Assembly: GCF_003285005.1 (NCBI RefSeq)
Contig: NZ_QMFA01000001.1
Location: 1-64,000 of the forward strand
Origin: Paenibacillus sp. YN15
GTDB taxonomy: Bacteria > Bacillota > Bacilli > Paenibacillales > NBRC-103111
Length of the DNA stretch: 64,000 nucleotides
Direction: 5' to 3'
In this document: piece by piece, positions 49,584 through 58,763 of the stretch
Layout of the letters: the number at the start of each line of letters is the position of its first letter
How positions within the stretch are numbered: the first letter of the stretch is position 1
The notes under the pieces: generated by a model
What the model was told of the DNA's origin: nothing
Databases searched by the model: none
What the model saw: the letters and a program-made list of their open reading frames with translations, nothing else
Made by a program: the position numbers and the translations under genes

Positions 49584-50822
49584 CTAGCGGGAACTTCTGC
49601 CGCCTGGGGCGAAGCGGCGGCGGATAATTCCGGCGGCCAGCAGATACAGGAGAAGCCCCCCCGCCACGGCGTAGCCCGCCTGCCAGACCATGCCCGGCCA
49701 CAAGCCGGGCCGGAGCCAGGAGGCGGCGCCGGGAGAGGCAAGCAGGGCGAAGGCAGGGGCGGGCTCCGGCTTCAGCCGATTCCACAGGAGCAGCACAGCG
49801 CCGAAGGAAAGGAGCCCGTGGGCCAGCCGCGCCAGCAGAAACGGCCCGTAGCGGAGGTCGGTTTTGTGCACAAGGCTGATAATCTGGGCGTGCACCGACA
49901 GACCGGCCCAGGCCAGCACAAACGCGCCGCAGGCGGCCTTGTAAACCAGCGGAATGGAAGCGGAGGCGCCACCGGCCGCTTTGGTCCCCAGAGTGACCTC
50001 GAAGCTTCCGTCCACCAGGGATTGGGCCAGCTCCCGGGGGACTCCCGCCAGGCCAAGCAGGCCGCCGAAGGTATCCTGAATGAACCCGAGAATCTGCGCG
50101 ATAGTCAGCACCTCCAGAATGGTGGAAGCAAAAACTACCAATCCGCCGATGACAAAGATCAACTGGATGGCGGACCGGATGGCTTGCTGGAGCATCACCC
50201 CAAACGGCCGTCCGTCCATCATCCGCGCTTCATGCATGGCACGGAAGGAGCGGGCGACGAGCCGGCCCTTGCCCTGGACCGGCGCAGGAGGAGACATTCT
50301 GCCTCCGCTGTGAAACCGCATCAGGAGCCCCAGCAGAACGGCGGTTCCGTAATGTGCGGCGCCCAGCACCACGGCCAGGCGGGCATCGTGGAAGAAACCC
50401 ACAGACACCGCGCCGATGAGAAAGATGGGATCGGAGGTGGTGGCGAAAGCCACCAGCCGCTCGCCCTCCTCCCGGTTGATCAGCTTATCCTCCCACAGCT
50501 TGGCCGTCAGCTTGGCGGTCATGGGGTAGCCGGAGGCAAAGCCCATGGTCACCACAAAGCCGCCAATGCCCGGCACCCGGAACAAGGGCCGCATCAGAGG
50601 GTCCAGGAGCGAGCCGAAGAAATGGACGATGCCGAAGCCCAGCATCAGCTCCGCCAGCACCAGAAACGGAAACAGGGAGGGAAAAAGCACATCCCACCAG
50701 ATCAGGATGCCCCGCATGGAGGCGCTGATCACTTCATTGGGGTACGCCAGGAGCATAGCCAGGAACGGAAGAATGAAAAGAGCGGCGGCAACCAGTGGAT
50801 TCCAGGGAATAAGACGGCGCAT
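49584..50822 (-). CDS. ylbJ: Sporulation integral membrane protein YlbJ
   Basis: A 412-residue membrane protein of the nucleoside-gate superfamily with about 8-10 helices. Typical YlbJ blocks are FPSLFPFLVLAELMLGFGIV, VTMGFASGYPMTAKLTAKLWED, INREEGERLVAFATTSDPIF and GFFHDARLAVVLGAAHYG. B. subtilis YlbJ is needed for proper spore development. ATG 50822 has TTGGAGG 6 bp upstream; the longer frame to 50921 adds 33 residues without family character. Confidence 0.92.
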   Translation of the reverse strand: MRRLIPWNPLVAAALFILPFLAMLLAYPNEVISASMRGILIWWDVLFPSLFPFLVLAELMLGFGIVHFFGSLLDPLMRPLFRVPGIGGFVVTMGFASGYPMTAKLTAKLWEDKLINREEGERLVAFATTSDPIFLIGAVSVGFFHDARLAVVLGAAHYGTAVLLGLLMRFHSGGRMSPPAPVQGKGRLVARSFRAMHEARMMDGRPFGVMLQQAIRSAIQLIFVIGGLVVFASTILEVLTIAQILGFIQDTFGGLLGLAGVPRELAQSLVDGSFEVTLGTKAAGGASASIPLVYKAACGAFVLAWAGLSVHAQIISLVHKTDLRYGPFLLARLAHGLLSFGAVLLLWNRLKPEPAPAFALLASPGAASWLRPGLWPGMVWQAGYAVAGGLLLYLLAAGIIRRRFAPGGRSSR

Positions 50823-50979
50823 ACGAAGCCTCCAAGCATGTACAGGATACTTCATGTTTATGAAACATCCGGAAAAGACATGTCCCCAGGCGGAGGCGAT
50901 TCGGGGTGGAATATGGTACAATAGTCAAAAGTAGTTCAAGAAAGCTGCAAAATTTGGTCAGCAAGGGGGAACGGAAGGA

Positions 50980-51684
50980 ATGGAAGGAGTAAGTCCTCTT
51001 TTTCAGGTCAAGGTGTCCTGCATATCCTGCGGGCATGCGTTCATGACCTCCAGGGTTCGGCCCAGCTTCAAAAAATCGGCAGGCACGGAGACGGATTTCA
51101 ACATTCTGTACAAATTGACCAATCCCGAGTATTATGTAGTCCGGGTATGCCCCCAGTGCGGCTTCGCCACAACGGAGAGCTTCAGCCAGAAGCTGACTCC
51201 GGCGCAGCGCGAGGAGTTCGAGAACCGGGTGCGGATCAACTGGGTGGAGCGGGATTACGGCGGCGAACGCAGCTGGGAGGACGCGCTGCAGTCGTACAAG
51301 CTGGCGCTTCTGTGCGCCCAGATTAAGGAAGAAAAGGTCAGGCTCATTTCGGGCCTTTTGCACCATATTGCATGGCTTTACCGGGAAAAGAAGGATGTGG
51401 AGCAGGAGCGGCGTTTCCTGCAATTCGCTCTGGATTCATACATACAGGTATATGAAACCGAGAAGGAAGTCAACAACGCCCGGCTGATGTATCTTATCGG
51501 GGAGCTGAACCGGCGTCTGGGCAATTACCATGAGGCGGTCAGATGGTTCTCCCGGGTTATCAACGACAAGAGCATCATGGATTCGGCCATGATCCGGGCC
51601 TGCCGGGAGCAGTGGGTGGTTACCCGCGAGGATATGCTGAACGCCCGCATGGAGCTGCCGGAGGAAATGGAGAGCGGCAAGTGA
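50980..51684 (+). CDS. DUF2225 protein with zinc-ribbon and TPR-like helices
   Basis: A 234-residue cytoplasmic protein. Two CxxC pairs (CISCG near 14 and CPQCG near 58) would bind zinc. From about 95 onward, paired helices (ALQSYKLALLCAQIK, VRLISGLLHHIAWLYRE, LMYLIGELNRRLGNYHEAVRWFSRVI) look like tetratricopeptide repeats. DUF2225 proteins are widespread in Firmicutes and uncharacterised. Confidence 0.88.
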   Translation: MEGVSPLFQVKVSCISCGHAFMTSRVRPSFKKSAGTETDFNILYKLTNPEYYVVRVCPQCGFATTESFSQKLTPAQREEFENRVRINWVERDYGGERSWEDALQSYKLALLCAQIKEEKVRLISGLLHHIAWLYREKKDVEQERRFLQFALDSYIQVYETEKEVNNARLMYLIGELNRRLGNYHEAVRWFSRVINDKSIMDSAMIRACREQWVVTREDMLNARMELPEEMESGK

Positions 51685-51705
51685 CGGTCCATACATACAT
51701 AAACT

Positions 51706-51749
51706 AAACAGCCTGCCAATCCCTTGCAACAGGGCGGCAGGCTGTTTTT
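51706..51749. terminator. Terminator between convergent genes
   Basis: AAACAGCCTGCC (51706-51717) pairs with GGCAGGCTGTTT (51736-51747), T-rich on both strands. Confidence 0.87.
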
Positions 51750-51756
51750 GGCGTTT

Positions 51757-51987
51757 TTACCGGAGCTTCCGGTCGGCCAGCAGGTAGTCCCGGTCCGTAT
51801 CCACAACGGTGAAGGAGCCGTGGCAGCAGGGAAATACCAAGAGCCGCTTCCTGCCCTCGTGGATCGGCGCCAGATCCTTTACCTTCAGGGGGAGAATCAC
51901 CCGCTCCGCACCGCAAAAGGGGCAGTTCTCCACATAGATATCCTGGCGGAGGGTTTCATAAGGCCATGTATGGGAAAAAGGAATCAT
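51757..51987 (-). CDS. Small zinc-binding protein, uncharacterised
   Basis: A 76-residue protein with NCPFCGAERVILP and FPCCHGSFTVVD, two Cys/His pairs suited to one zinc. I do not recognise a named family. It is third in a run with ldh and yycC, overlapping the yycC stop by 4 bp (51984-51987), so it is translated from the same message. Confidence 0.75.
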   Translation of the reverse strand: MIPFSHTWPYETLRQDIYVENCPFCGAERVILPLKVKDLAPIHEGRKRLLVFPCCHGSFTVVDTDRDYLLADRKLR

Positions 51988-52175
51988 TGCGGCGGCACAT
52001 CCGGTTTGGGAGCCGCGGCGGCGGCGTTGCCCGGCTCCCGGTCCTGCTGCTTGGAGAGCTCGGCCAGCTTCTGCAGCAAAATATGCTGGGGCATATGCAT
52101 CAGATGCTCCAGCGGCACCTTCAGCATTTGGGACAGCTTAAGCGCCGTTTCAGGCGAAATTTGCAAGGGTTTCAC
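51984..52175 (-). CDS. yycC: YycC-like small protein
   Basis: A 63-residue protein. MKPLQISPETALKLSQMLKVPLEHLMHMPQHILLQKLAEL matches the short YycC family of Bacillales; the C-terminal 20 residues are a Pro/Ala-rich tail. Function unknown. It overlaps both neighbours by 4 bp. Confidence 0.85.
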   Translation of the reverse strand: MKPLQISPETALKLSQMLKVPLEHLMHMPQHILLQKLAELSKQQDREPGNAAAAAPKPDVPPQ

Positions 52176-53134
52176 GGCGTATCCGCATCCTTTCCTATGG
52201 AGATTTCATCGATGTGGCTTTTGAGCGTCCGCGCCGATTTCCGCAGAAGCTCCTGCTCCTCGGGGTTCAGCTCCAGATCCAGAATTTCCCGCACCCCGCT
52301 GTGGTCGACAATGCAAGGCACACCCAGGTAAACCTCCTCCAGACCGTAATGTCCGGAAATAAGGGTGGATACCGTTAGGACGGATTGCTCGTTGCGCAGG
52401 ATGGCGGCGCAAATCCGGTCCAGCGCCAGGGCAATGGCGTAGAAGGTGGCGCCTTTGGCGCTGATGATCTCGTACGCGGCGTCCCGGGTATTCCGGAAGA
52501 TTTCATCCTGCTTCTCCCGGGGGAGATCCACCTGGATGCCCGCTACGTTGGCCCGGCTCCAGGCCGGAAGCTCGGAATCGCCGTGCTCCCCGATAATATG
52601 GGCGTGTACGCTGCGCGGGTCGATGTTCAGCTCTTCGGCGATCAGGTAGCGGAAGCGGGCGCTGTCGAGAAGCGTGCCGGAGCCGATCACCCGGTTGGCC
52701 GGCCAGCCGGATTTTTTCCACGAGAAATAAGAAAGGACATCCACCGGATTGGTGGCAATGAGAAGGATGCCGGTGGTGTTGTATTTGGTGACATTTTCAA
52801 TAATGCTCTCGAAGATTTTCACGTTGCGCTTCAGGAGATCCTGCCGGGTTTCTCCGGGCTTCTGGGCCGCTCCGGCGGTTACGACAATGATGTCCGCATC
52901 CCGGCAATCCTCGTAATCTCCCGCCCACACCCGCACATTGCCCACAAAAGGCAGGCCATGGTTCATGTCCAGCGCATCTCCGCGGGCTTTGTCCTTATTC
53001 ACGTCAATCAGCACCAGCTCGGACATCCGCTTGTGCAGAAGCAGGGTATATGCAGTTGTGGAGCCTACGGCGCCCGTTCCGATCACGGCAATGCGCGTCG
53101 CTTTTGCGCTTTTATCCGGCATCTTTATCACCAT
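52172..53134 (-). CDS. ldh: L-lactate dehydrogenase
   Basis: A 320-residue NAD-dependent enzyme reducing pyruvate to L-lactate. The Rossmann loop is IGTGAVGSTTA, and the loop GAAQKPGETRQDL has Gln where malate dehydrogenases have Arg, marking it as lactate dehydrogenase. The catalytic His is in GEHGDSELPAWS, and ATNPVDV is present. ATG 53134 is used; ATG 53122 is a possible alternative. The lar genes at 30-33 kb make the cofactor of lactate racemase, so a metabolic link is plausible. Confidence 0.94.
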   Translation of the reverse strand: MVIKMPDKSAKATRIAVIGTGAVGSTTAYTLLLHKRMSELVLIDVNKDKARGDALDMNHGLPFVGNVRVWAGDYEDCRDADIIVVTAGAAQKPGETRQDLLKRNVKIFESIIENVTKYNTTGILLIATNPVDVLSYFSWKKSGWPANRVIGSGTLLDSARFRYLIAEELNIDPRSVHAHIIGEHGDSELPAWSRANVAGIQVDLPREKQDEIFRNTRDAAYEIISAKGATFYAIALALDRICAAILRNEQSVLTVSTLISGHYGLEEVYLGVPCIVDHSGVREILDLELNPEEQELLRKSARTLKSHIDEISIGKDADTP

Positions 53135-53365
53135 CCATCCATGAAATGTAAGTGCGCCCGCCTGCGGACACGTGAGGTTGTTTTCATTTAAGCATAAGAG
53201 GTGTCAAGCCGCAAGTTTTTCCAAAATGCTCCGGCATTCGCGGAAAGCCTCTTTCCATTACCATACCCGAATCCGCGGGTTCTGTTTCACATTGGGGGCG
53301 GGAATGTGGTTTAATGAAGATATTGTGGGCAAATAAATCAACCAAAGGAAAGGTGTACATAACCA

Positions 53366-55162
53366 ATGAAAACGCCATTGCCGCAAGTCTGGAATATGGA
53401 CCGCATTTTTGCAGGAGGCAGCGCGTCTGTCGAGTTCGCCGCTTTTGTGGAGGAGACCGATAAACTGGTTGCCGAGCTGGCCCGCAAGCTGAAGGGCGGA
53501 GAGCCGCCTGCCAGCAAGGAAGGGGCCTGGGGGCTGATGGAGGCTGTATCCCTGATGCAAACCATCCTGTTCCGCGTCCGCGAATCGGAATCCTTCGTAG
53601 GCTGTTTGGCCGCTGCCAATACCGCCGACAAAAAGGCTCTGCAGCTGGACGGACGGATCAAAACCCAGCTGGCCGCCTACCAATCCGCTCTGACCCAACT
53701 GGACCGAATTCTGAAGGGCATTGAGGACGATGTATGGCAGGAATTGAAGGGGACGCCCGAATGGGATCACATCGCCTTCAATCTGGACGAGCGGAGAACC
53801 GCCGCCCGGGAGAAGCTGCCGCCGGAGCAGGAGGCCCTTGCCGCCGATTTGGCCGTGGACGGCTATCATGGCTGGAGCAGCATGTATGATACGGTGGTCA
53901 GCCATTTTGCCATTCATCATGAAGAGGACGGCAAGGAGCTGAAGCTGTCCGCCGGGCAGGCCTTTAACAAGCTGCATACCGGAGACCGGAAGGTGCGGGC
54001 GGAGCTGTTCCGCAAGTGGGAGGAGGCATGGGGGGAGAAGGCGGACTATTGCGCCGATGCCCTGAACCGCCTGGGAGGCTTCCGGCTGCAGCTGTACCGC
54101 CACCGGGGCTGGGATTCCATTCTGAAGGAGCCCCTTTCCCTGTGCCGGATGAAGCCGGAAACCCTGGACGCCATGTGGGATGCCGTCTCCCGGAGCAAGG
54201 AGCCGGTGACCCGGTATTTGGAGCGGAAGGCGCAGATTTTGGGTCTGGACCGGTTGGCCTGGCATGATGTGAGCGCTCCTCTGGGCGAGAATGCCAAGCA
54301 TATTCCTTATGACGAAGGGGCGAAGCTGATTGTGGAGCAATTCGGACGCTTCAGCCCGAAGCTGGCCGAATTTGCCCAAGCTGCCCTGGAGGAGGGCTGG
54401 ATTGAAGGCGAGGACCGTCCGGGCAAACGTCCCGGGGGCTTCTGCACCTCTTTCCCGCTGAAGCAGGAAACCCGGATTTTCATGACCTACAGCGGCACGA
54501 TGGACAATGTCTCCACCCTTGCCCATGAGCTGGGCCATGCTTACCACCAGCATGTGATGAACGATATGCCTGCCCTGGCCCAGGAATACGCCATGAACGT
54601 GGCCGAAACGGCCTCCACCTTCGCCGAGATGATCGTCAGCGACGCGGCGCTGAAGCTGGCGGAGGACAAGGAGGAGAAGATCGCGCTTCTGGAGCAGAAG
54701 ATCCAGAACACCGTGGCATTTATGATGAACATCCATGCCCGGTTTATCTTCGAAACGCGGTTTTATGAGGAGCGGAAAAACGGCCTTGTGTCCGTAGAGC
54801 GCCTGAACGAGCTGATGCTGGAGGCCCAGAAGGAAGCCTACTGCGGCATGCTGTCGGAATATCACCCGCATTTCTGGGCGTCCAAGCTTCACTTCTATAT
54901 TACCGATGTGCCCTTCTACAACTTCCCGTACACCTTCGGCTTCCTGTTCAGCTCCGGCATCTATGCCCAGGCGCAGGCGGAAGGGGAGGAGTTCGGGGAG
55001 CGTTATGTGGCTCTGCTCCGGGATACCGGCAGCATGAGCGTGGAGCATCTGGCGGCCAAACATCTGAATGTGGACCTGAGCAAGCCTGATTTCTGGCTTC
55101 AGGCCATTGAGCTGTCCCTGAAGGATATTGAGGAATTCCTGGCGCTGACCGATCCCGCCTAA
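53366..55162 (+). CDS. M3-family oligoendopeptidase (PepF-like)
   Basis: A 598-residue zinc metallopeptidase cutting oligopeptides in the cytoplasm. The active site HELGH is at 387-391, within TMDNVSTLAHELGHAYHQH, and the third ligand Glu lies in the downstream NVAETASTFAEM. The length suits the M3B PepF clade. RLNELMLEAQKEAYCG and FPYTFGFLFSSGIYAQA are typical C-terminal blocks. It stands alone between ldh and a YvyF-like gene. Confidence 0.93.
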   Translation: MKTPLPQVWNMDRIFAGGSASVEFAAFVEETDKLVAELARKLKGGEPPASKEGAWGLMEAVSLMQTILFRVRESESFVGCLAAANTADKKALQLDGRIKTQLAAYQSALTQLDRILKGIEDDVWQELKGTPEWDHIAFNLDERRTAAREKLPPEQEALAADLAVDGYHGWSSMYDTVVSHFAIHHEEDGKELKLSAGQAFNKLHTGDRKVRAELFRKWEEAWGEKADYCADALNRLGGFRLQLYRHRGWDSILKEPLSLCRMKPETLDAMWDAVSRSKEPVTRYLERKAQILGLDRLAWHDVSAPLGENAKHIPYDEGAKLIVEQFGRFSPKLAEFAQAALEEGWIEGEDRPGKRPGGFCTSFPLKQETRIFMTYSGTMDNVSTLAHELGHAYHQHVMNDMPALAQEYAMNVAETASTFAEMIVSDAALKLAEDKEEKIALLEQKIQNTVAFMMNIHARFIFETRFYEERKNGLVSVERLNELMLEAQKEAYCGMLSEYHPHFWASKLHFYITDVPFYNFPYTFGFLFSSGIYAQAQAEGEEFGERYVALLRDTGSMSVEHLAAKHLNVDLSKPDFWLQAIELSLKDIEEFLALTDPA

Positions 55163-55317
55163 TCCGGTGCGATTCATGCTCCCAAAGTCCCTTTTTTCTG
55201 GAAACTAGGCCTTTCCGATAGTTCTTTTCACACTTCCGTGTCTGCTGAATATGGGCTAACCTTGTAGCATAAGGGTTATTCATGTCTGGGTTATTCTTCA
55301 ATAGCGGGGTGAAAAGA

Positions 55318-55542
55318 ATGACACTTGCCAACTGCAAGCATTGCGGGGAATTGTTCTTGAAGAAAAAAAGCGACTATTGCAGCGAGTGCCAGACTTCTTA
55401 TGACCGCATGTACATGGAAATGCGGGATTACGTAAGAAGCCACCCGCGGAGCACCGTGATGGATGTCCACGCCAAGACGGGCATTCCCGTCTCCAAGCTG
55501 CTGGAGCTGGGCAGTGAGGATTTTGTGCCGTTTACCAGATGA
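55318..55542 (+). CDS. YvyF-like zinc-ribbon protein
   Basis: A 74-residue protein with NCKHCGELFLKKKSDYCSEC, a four-Cys zinc site, followed by a small helix-turn-helix-like region (STVMDVHAKTGIPVSKLLELG). This matches the layout of YvyF in Bacillus flagellar operons, though no flagellar gene is adjacent here. ATG 55318 follows GGGGTGAAAAG; ATG 55282 is less likely. Confidence 0.78.
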   Translation: MTLANCKHCGELFLKKKSDYCSECQTSYDRMYMEMRDYVRSHPRSTVMDVHAKTGIPVSKLLELGSEDFVPFTR

Positions 55543-55617
55543 GCCGGTTTGCCCGATAGCATGGGACAAAAAAAGTTGCGTTTGCCGCTCCGGCCGTTTT
55601 GCCGGGCGAACAAAAAA

Positions 55618-55653
55618 AGAAGGGCCGGGAGCTGCTCCCGGTCCTTCTCTTTT
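55618..55653. terminator. Two-way terminator between yvyF-like and sasP genes
   Basis: AGAAGGGCCGGGAGC (55618-55632) pairs with GCTCCCGGTCCTTCT (55634-55648), with T on the plus side and A before it for the minus strand. Confidence 0.85.
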
Positions 55654-55680
55654 TACCATCCGCTTGCTCGCGGCGGTCTG

Positions 55681-55905
55681 TTAGCGGGTCTTGCCGGAGA
55701 GCTGCTGCTCGGCGATTTGCACAAGGCGGCGGGTAATATGTCCACCGATGGCGCCTGTGTCGCGTGTTGCCATGAAGCCGTAGTATCCGTCCTGAGGAAT
55801 TTGAATGCCCAGTTCTTGCGCTACCTCGTATTTCATTTGATCCAATGCCTTGTTGGCTTGAGGCACTACGAGTGTATTGCTGGAACGACTTTGTCCTGCA
55901 CCCAT
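55681..55905 (-). CDS. Alpha/beta-type small acid-soluble spore protein
   Basis: A 74-residue spore DNA-binding protein. SSNTLVVPQANKALDQMKYEVAQELGIQI and the second helix block TRDTGAIGGHITRRLVQIAEQQL are the SASP signatures; these proteins coat spore DNA and are degraded by GPR at germination. ATG 55905 lies 5 bp after GGAGGTGA. It is about 85 percent identical to the SASP at 59169. Confidence 0.96.
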   Translation of the reverse strand: MGAGQSRSSNTLVVPQANKALDQMKYEVAQELGIQIPQDGYYGFMATRDTGAIGGHITRRLVQIAEQQLSGKTR

Positions 55906-55927
55906 TATTATCACCTCCGTTTACTGG

Positions 55928-55957
55928 TAGTATGGTCACGGAGGGGAGAATCATGCA
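55928..55957 (-). promoter_or_regulatory. Sigma-G promoter of the first sasP gene
   Basis: On the minus strand TGCATG (55957-55952), 17 bp, CATACTA (55934-55928), fitting the forespore sigma-G consensus. Confidence 0.8.
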
Positions 55958-56000
55958 TGCGCTTAATTTCCAATTTGTTCCTGGGGCTGTTGCGGATGGG

Positions 56001-56342
56001 TCAGAGGGTCCACAGCTCCAGCAAACCAAGGATAAGGGGGAAAAGAAAAATCCCGTATTTCAGCCACGCGCCGATGCCTGCCGGGGGTATTTCTTCACAG
56101 CCGCAGTCCTCCTCCCGGCGGCCGGAGACTCCCCAGGCCGACTCCGCCAGCAGGAGCAGCTGGCAGATGGCCAAGGCATACAGCCCCATGGCGGACAGCT
56201 TGACGATGACGGTCATTCCCGGCTCCACCTTCTCCGCCAGACCGCCTCTTCTGACAAGCAGCAGAATATAGGTGGCGAAGCCGGCCAGAATGGCGGAGCG
56301 GCATCCATAGTGGAAGACGCGGCCTATATCGCTTCTGTTCAT
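56001..56342 (-). CDS. YcgQ-like (TIGR03943/DUF1980) membrane protein, short form
   Basis: A 113-residue protein with three to four hydrophobic segments. It matches the membrane N-terminal half of YcgQ proteins, which pair with YcgR-type permeases. Relatives run to about 280 residues with an outer C-terminal domain; here the frame stops straight after the last helix (FLFPLILGLLELWTL). It is either truncated or a naturally minimal form. AGGAGG precedes the ATG, 27 bp after the permease stop. Confidence 0.75.
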   Translation of the reverse strand: MNRSDIGRVFHYGCRSAILAGFATYILLLVRRGGLAEKVEPGMTVIVKLSAMGLYALAICQLLLLAESAWGVSGRREEDCGCEEIPPAGIGAWLKYGIFLFPLILGLLELWTL

Positions 56343-56369
56343 AGCTCCTCCTTTTTCTGGCGGGGATGG

Positions 56370-57368
56370 TTAGAATATCGAACTGAACCAATCCAGAACC
56401 AACGCCCCGCCGATAATGGCCGCCCCGGCAATCAGAGACAGGATCAGCACAAAGCGGATTTTGAAAACGGAAAGCAGCATCAGGGTGCCTTTGAAATCGA
56501 TCATCGGTCCCAGCACCAGGAAGGTCAGAAGCGAGCTTTTGGAAAAGGCGGGCAAAAAGGAAGCGGCCACAAAGGCGTCCGACGAGGAGCACAGGGACAG
56601 GACGTAGGCCAGCCCGGCCATAAACAGATGGGCGCTGAGCCCTCCGTGGCCGATGGCAGACAGACTGGCGGGGCTCACCAGCGTTTGCACCAGGGCGGTA
56701 ACCCCGGCTCCCAGGATCAAAAATTTGCCCATCTCGAAAAATTCATCGGACCCGTGGCGCAATACCCCCTCCAGAAAGCTTCTATGGCTGTGGACATGCT
56801 CGCCGCGCTGTCCGGCCAGGGAATGGCGGAGGGGCGATCCAACCGCATAGCGGTACAGACAAAGCCCCGTCAGGGCTGCGGCGGCAAAGGCAAGCCCCAT
56901 CCGGGCGTAGGCCATTTCGCGCATGGGCCCGAAGGCCATCAGAGTGGAGGCAAAAGCCACGGGATTCAGCACCGGACCGGCCAGCAGGAACACGGCAGCC
57001 ATATAAACGGGCATGCCCTTGTTCATCAGCCTGCGGACAATGGGCACCATGCCGCATTCGCATACGGGAAACAGGAGTCCCAGGGAGCAGGCGAACATAA
57101 TGCCGAGGACAGGATTCTTCGGAACCAGCCTCCGGATCACATGCTCAGGCACAGCAAGATGAAGGATGGAGGAGAGAATCACCCCCATCAGCATAAAGGG
57201 CAGCGCGTCCAAAATGATGCCGAGAAAGATGTTGCCGAAGGGGCCTGAAAGAATCGGCAGCAGGACGGACCAGTCGGGCAACGGTCTGGTGGCCGCGATC
57301 AGAATCAACAGAGCGCAGCTGGCCAGGCCCAGGGCCGGCGGCGCCCAGCGCAGAAAGGCGGCTTGCAT
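56370..57368 (-). CDS. YcgR/YraQ-type permease (DUF318)
   Basis: A 332-residue integral membrane protein with about 8-10 helices. Family blocks include LPFMLMGVILSSILHLAVPE, FACSLGLLFPVCECGMVPIVRRLMNKGMP with the conserved PVCECG, LLAGPVLNPVAFAST and LCSSSDAFVAASF. Its transport substrate is not established. AAGGAGG lies 7 bp before the ATG. It is divergent from trpS. Confidence 0.9.
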   Translation of the reverse strand: MQAAFLRWAPPALGLASCALLILIAATRPLPDWSVLLPILSGPFGNIFLGIILDALPFMLMGVILSSILHLAVPEHVIRRLVPKNPVLGIMFACSLGLLFPVCECGMVPIVRRLMNKGMPVYMAAVFLLAGPVLNPVAFASTLMAFGPMREMAYARMGLAFAAAALTGLCLYRYAVGSPLRHSLAGQRGEHVHSHRSFLEGVLRHGSDEFFEMGKFLILGAGVTALVQTLVSPASLSAIGHGGLSAHLFMAGLAYVLSLCSSSDAFVAASFLPAFSKSSLLTFLVLGPMIDFKGTLMLLSVFKIRFVLILSLIAGAAIIGGALVLDWFSSIF

Positions 57369-57425
57369 GGCGGTTTCCTCCTTGAGACAGGCTTAAGGAC
57401 TTGTTTAAGCCTATGCGGGCAATCA

Positions 57426-57454
57426 TTGACTTTATGCGGTTTGGCGTTTAAAAT
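57426..57454 (+). promoter_or_regulatory. Promoter of trpS
   Basis: TTGACT (57426-57431), 17 bp, TAAAAT (57449-57454). The T-box leader starts just downstream. Confidence 0.75.
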
Positions 57455-57459
57455 AAGCT

Positions 57460-57729
57460 TCAATCAGCATAAGCAGATTGGTTGCGATGACAGGAAAAAG
57501 TAGGTGGCAAGCGCTTCTTCAGAGAGCCGGTGGTGGCTGGAAACCGGCGGAGCGCGCCATGCGAATGGATCCTTGAGCAGATGGCTTCTTCCGCAGCGCG
57601 GGGAAGCGCCAGCCGGCTGTTCCCCGTTAGCGGAACTTTGAAAGGCTTGAATCCGGACCTCCACGGACCGGACAAGCGAAATAGGGTGGCACCACGGTCT
57701 ATCGTCCCTTGCGGCGGCAGGCTTTTTTT
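57460..57729 (+). promoter_or_regulatory. T-box leader sensing uncharged tRNA-Trp
   Basis: The T-box sequence AGGGTGGCACCACG is at 57683-57696, and a T-run (57723-57729) ends a terminator stem. In stem I an AGTA motif (57499-57502) and a GAGAG segment are seen, and the specifier loop reads GAATGGAT with TGG (57566-57568), the Trp codon. Uncharged tRNA-Trp should stabilise the antiterminator and allow trpS expression. Rfam family: T-box (RF00230). Confidence 0.92.
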
Positions 57730-57761
57730 GTTTGAAAAAACATTGAAAAGGAGCAAATTCC

Positions 57762-58745
57762 ATGAAAACCGTGCTTTCCGGCATTCAACCCAGCGGCAAG
57801 CTGACCATCGGCAATTATATCGGGGCCATCAAGAACTATGTGGCGCTGCAGGAGGACTACAACTGCTTTTTTATGGGGGTGGATCTCCATGCCGTCACCG
57901 TTCCCCAGGACCCGGCAGCGCTCCGGGAGCAGACGGAGATGATTGTGGCCCTGTATGTGGCGGCAGGCATCGACCCCAATAAGGCGGCCATCTTCATGCA
58001 ATCCCATGTGAAGGAGCATGCCGAGCTGGGGTGGTTGTTGACCACCCTGACCTATATGGGCGAGTTGGAACGGATGACCCAGTTTAAGGACAAGGCGGCA
58101 GGCAAGGAATCGGTGGGGGCGGGGCTGTTTGTTTATCCGTCGCTGATGGCTGCGGATATTCTCTTGTACAATGCCGATCTGGTGCCGGTGGGCGAGGACC
58201 AGAAGCAGCATCTGGAGCTGACCCGTGACCTGGCCCAGCGGTTTAACCAGCGCTACGGACAGACGTTCAAGGTGCCGGAGCCGTATATTCCCCAGGTGGG
58301 CGCGCGGATTATGTCCCTGGACGATGCGTCCAAAAAGATGAGTAAGAGCAATCCCAATCCGGGCAGCTATATTGCCCTGCTGGATACGCCGGATGAAATC
58401 CGCAAGAAGCTTTCCCGGGCGGTGACGGACTCCGGCCGCGAGGTGCGGTTTGATCCGGCGGAGAAGCCGGAGGTGTCCAACCTGATGAGCATTTACACCC
58501 AATGCTCGGGCCTTAGCCTGAAGGACGTGGAGGCGCGGTATGAGGGCCAGGGCTACGGGGCCTTCAAGAAGGATCTGGCCGAAGTGGTGGTAGCGGCCCT
58601 TGCCCCCATGCAGGAGCGCTACAGAGCCATCCGGGAGAGCGGCGAAATTCCCGCCATTCTCCGCTCCGGCGCAGAAAAGGCGGCAGCCAAAGCAGCACCT
58701 ATGGTCAATGAGGTGAAGGAAAAGATGGGCTTCCTGCTGCCGTAA
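57762..58745 (+). CDS. trpS: Tryptophanyl-tRNA synthetase
   Basis: A 327-residue class I synthetase charging tRNA-Trp. The HIGH-type motif is TIGN in PSGKLTIGNYIGA and the second signature is KKMSKSNPNPGS. FVYPSLMAADILLYNADLVPVGEDQKQHLELTRDLA is a typical active-site block. The length is standard. It is controlled by its own T-box leader. Confidence 0.97.
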   Translation: MKTVLSGIQPSGKLTIGNYIGAIKNYVALQEDYNCFFMGVDLHAVTVPQDPAALREQTEMIVALYVAAGIDPNKAAIFMQSHVKEHAELGWLLTTLTYMGELERMTQFKDKAAGKESVGAGLFVYPSLMAADILLYNADLVPVGEDQKQHLELTRDLAQRFNQRYGQTFKVPEPYIPQVGARIMSLDDASKKMSKSNPNPGSYIALLDTPDEIRKKLSRAVTDSGREVRFDPAEKPEVSNLMSIYTQCSGLSLKDVEARYEGQGYGAFKKDLAEVVVAALAPMQERYRAIRESGEIPAILRSGAEKAAAKAAPMVNEVKEKMGFLLP

Positions 58746-58763
58746 CCGCAGGACAGGAAAACA

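Noticed and set aside
49158-50924. A 588-codon plus-strand open frame antisense to ylbJ
   Set aside because: The ylbJ frame has family motifs and a good ribosome binding site; the antisense product is low-complexity.
53258-55177. A 639-codon minus-strand open frame over the M3 peptidase
   Set aside because: It is the antisense shadow of a GC-rich gene with clear HELGH motif; it has no recognisable domain or ribosome binding site.
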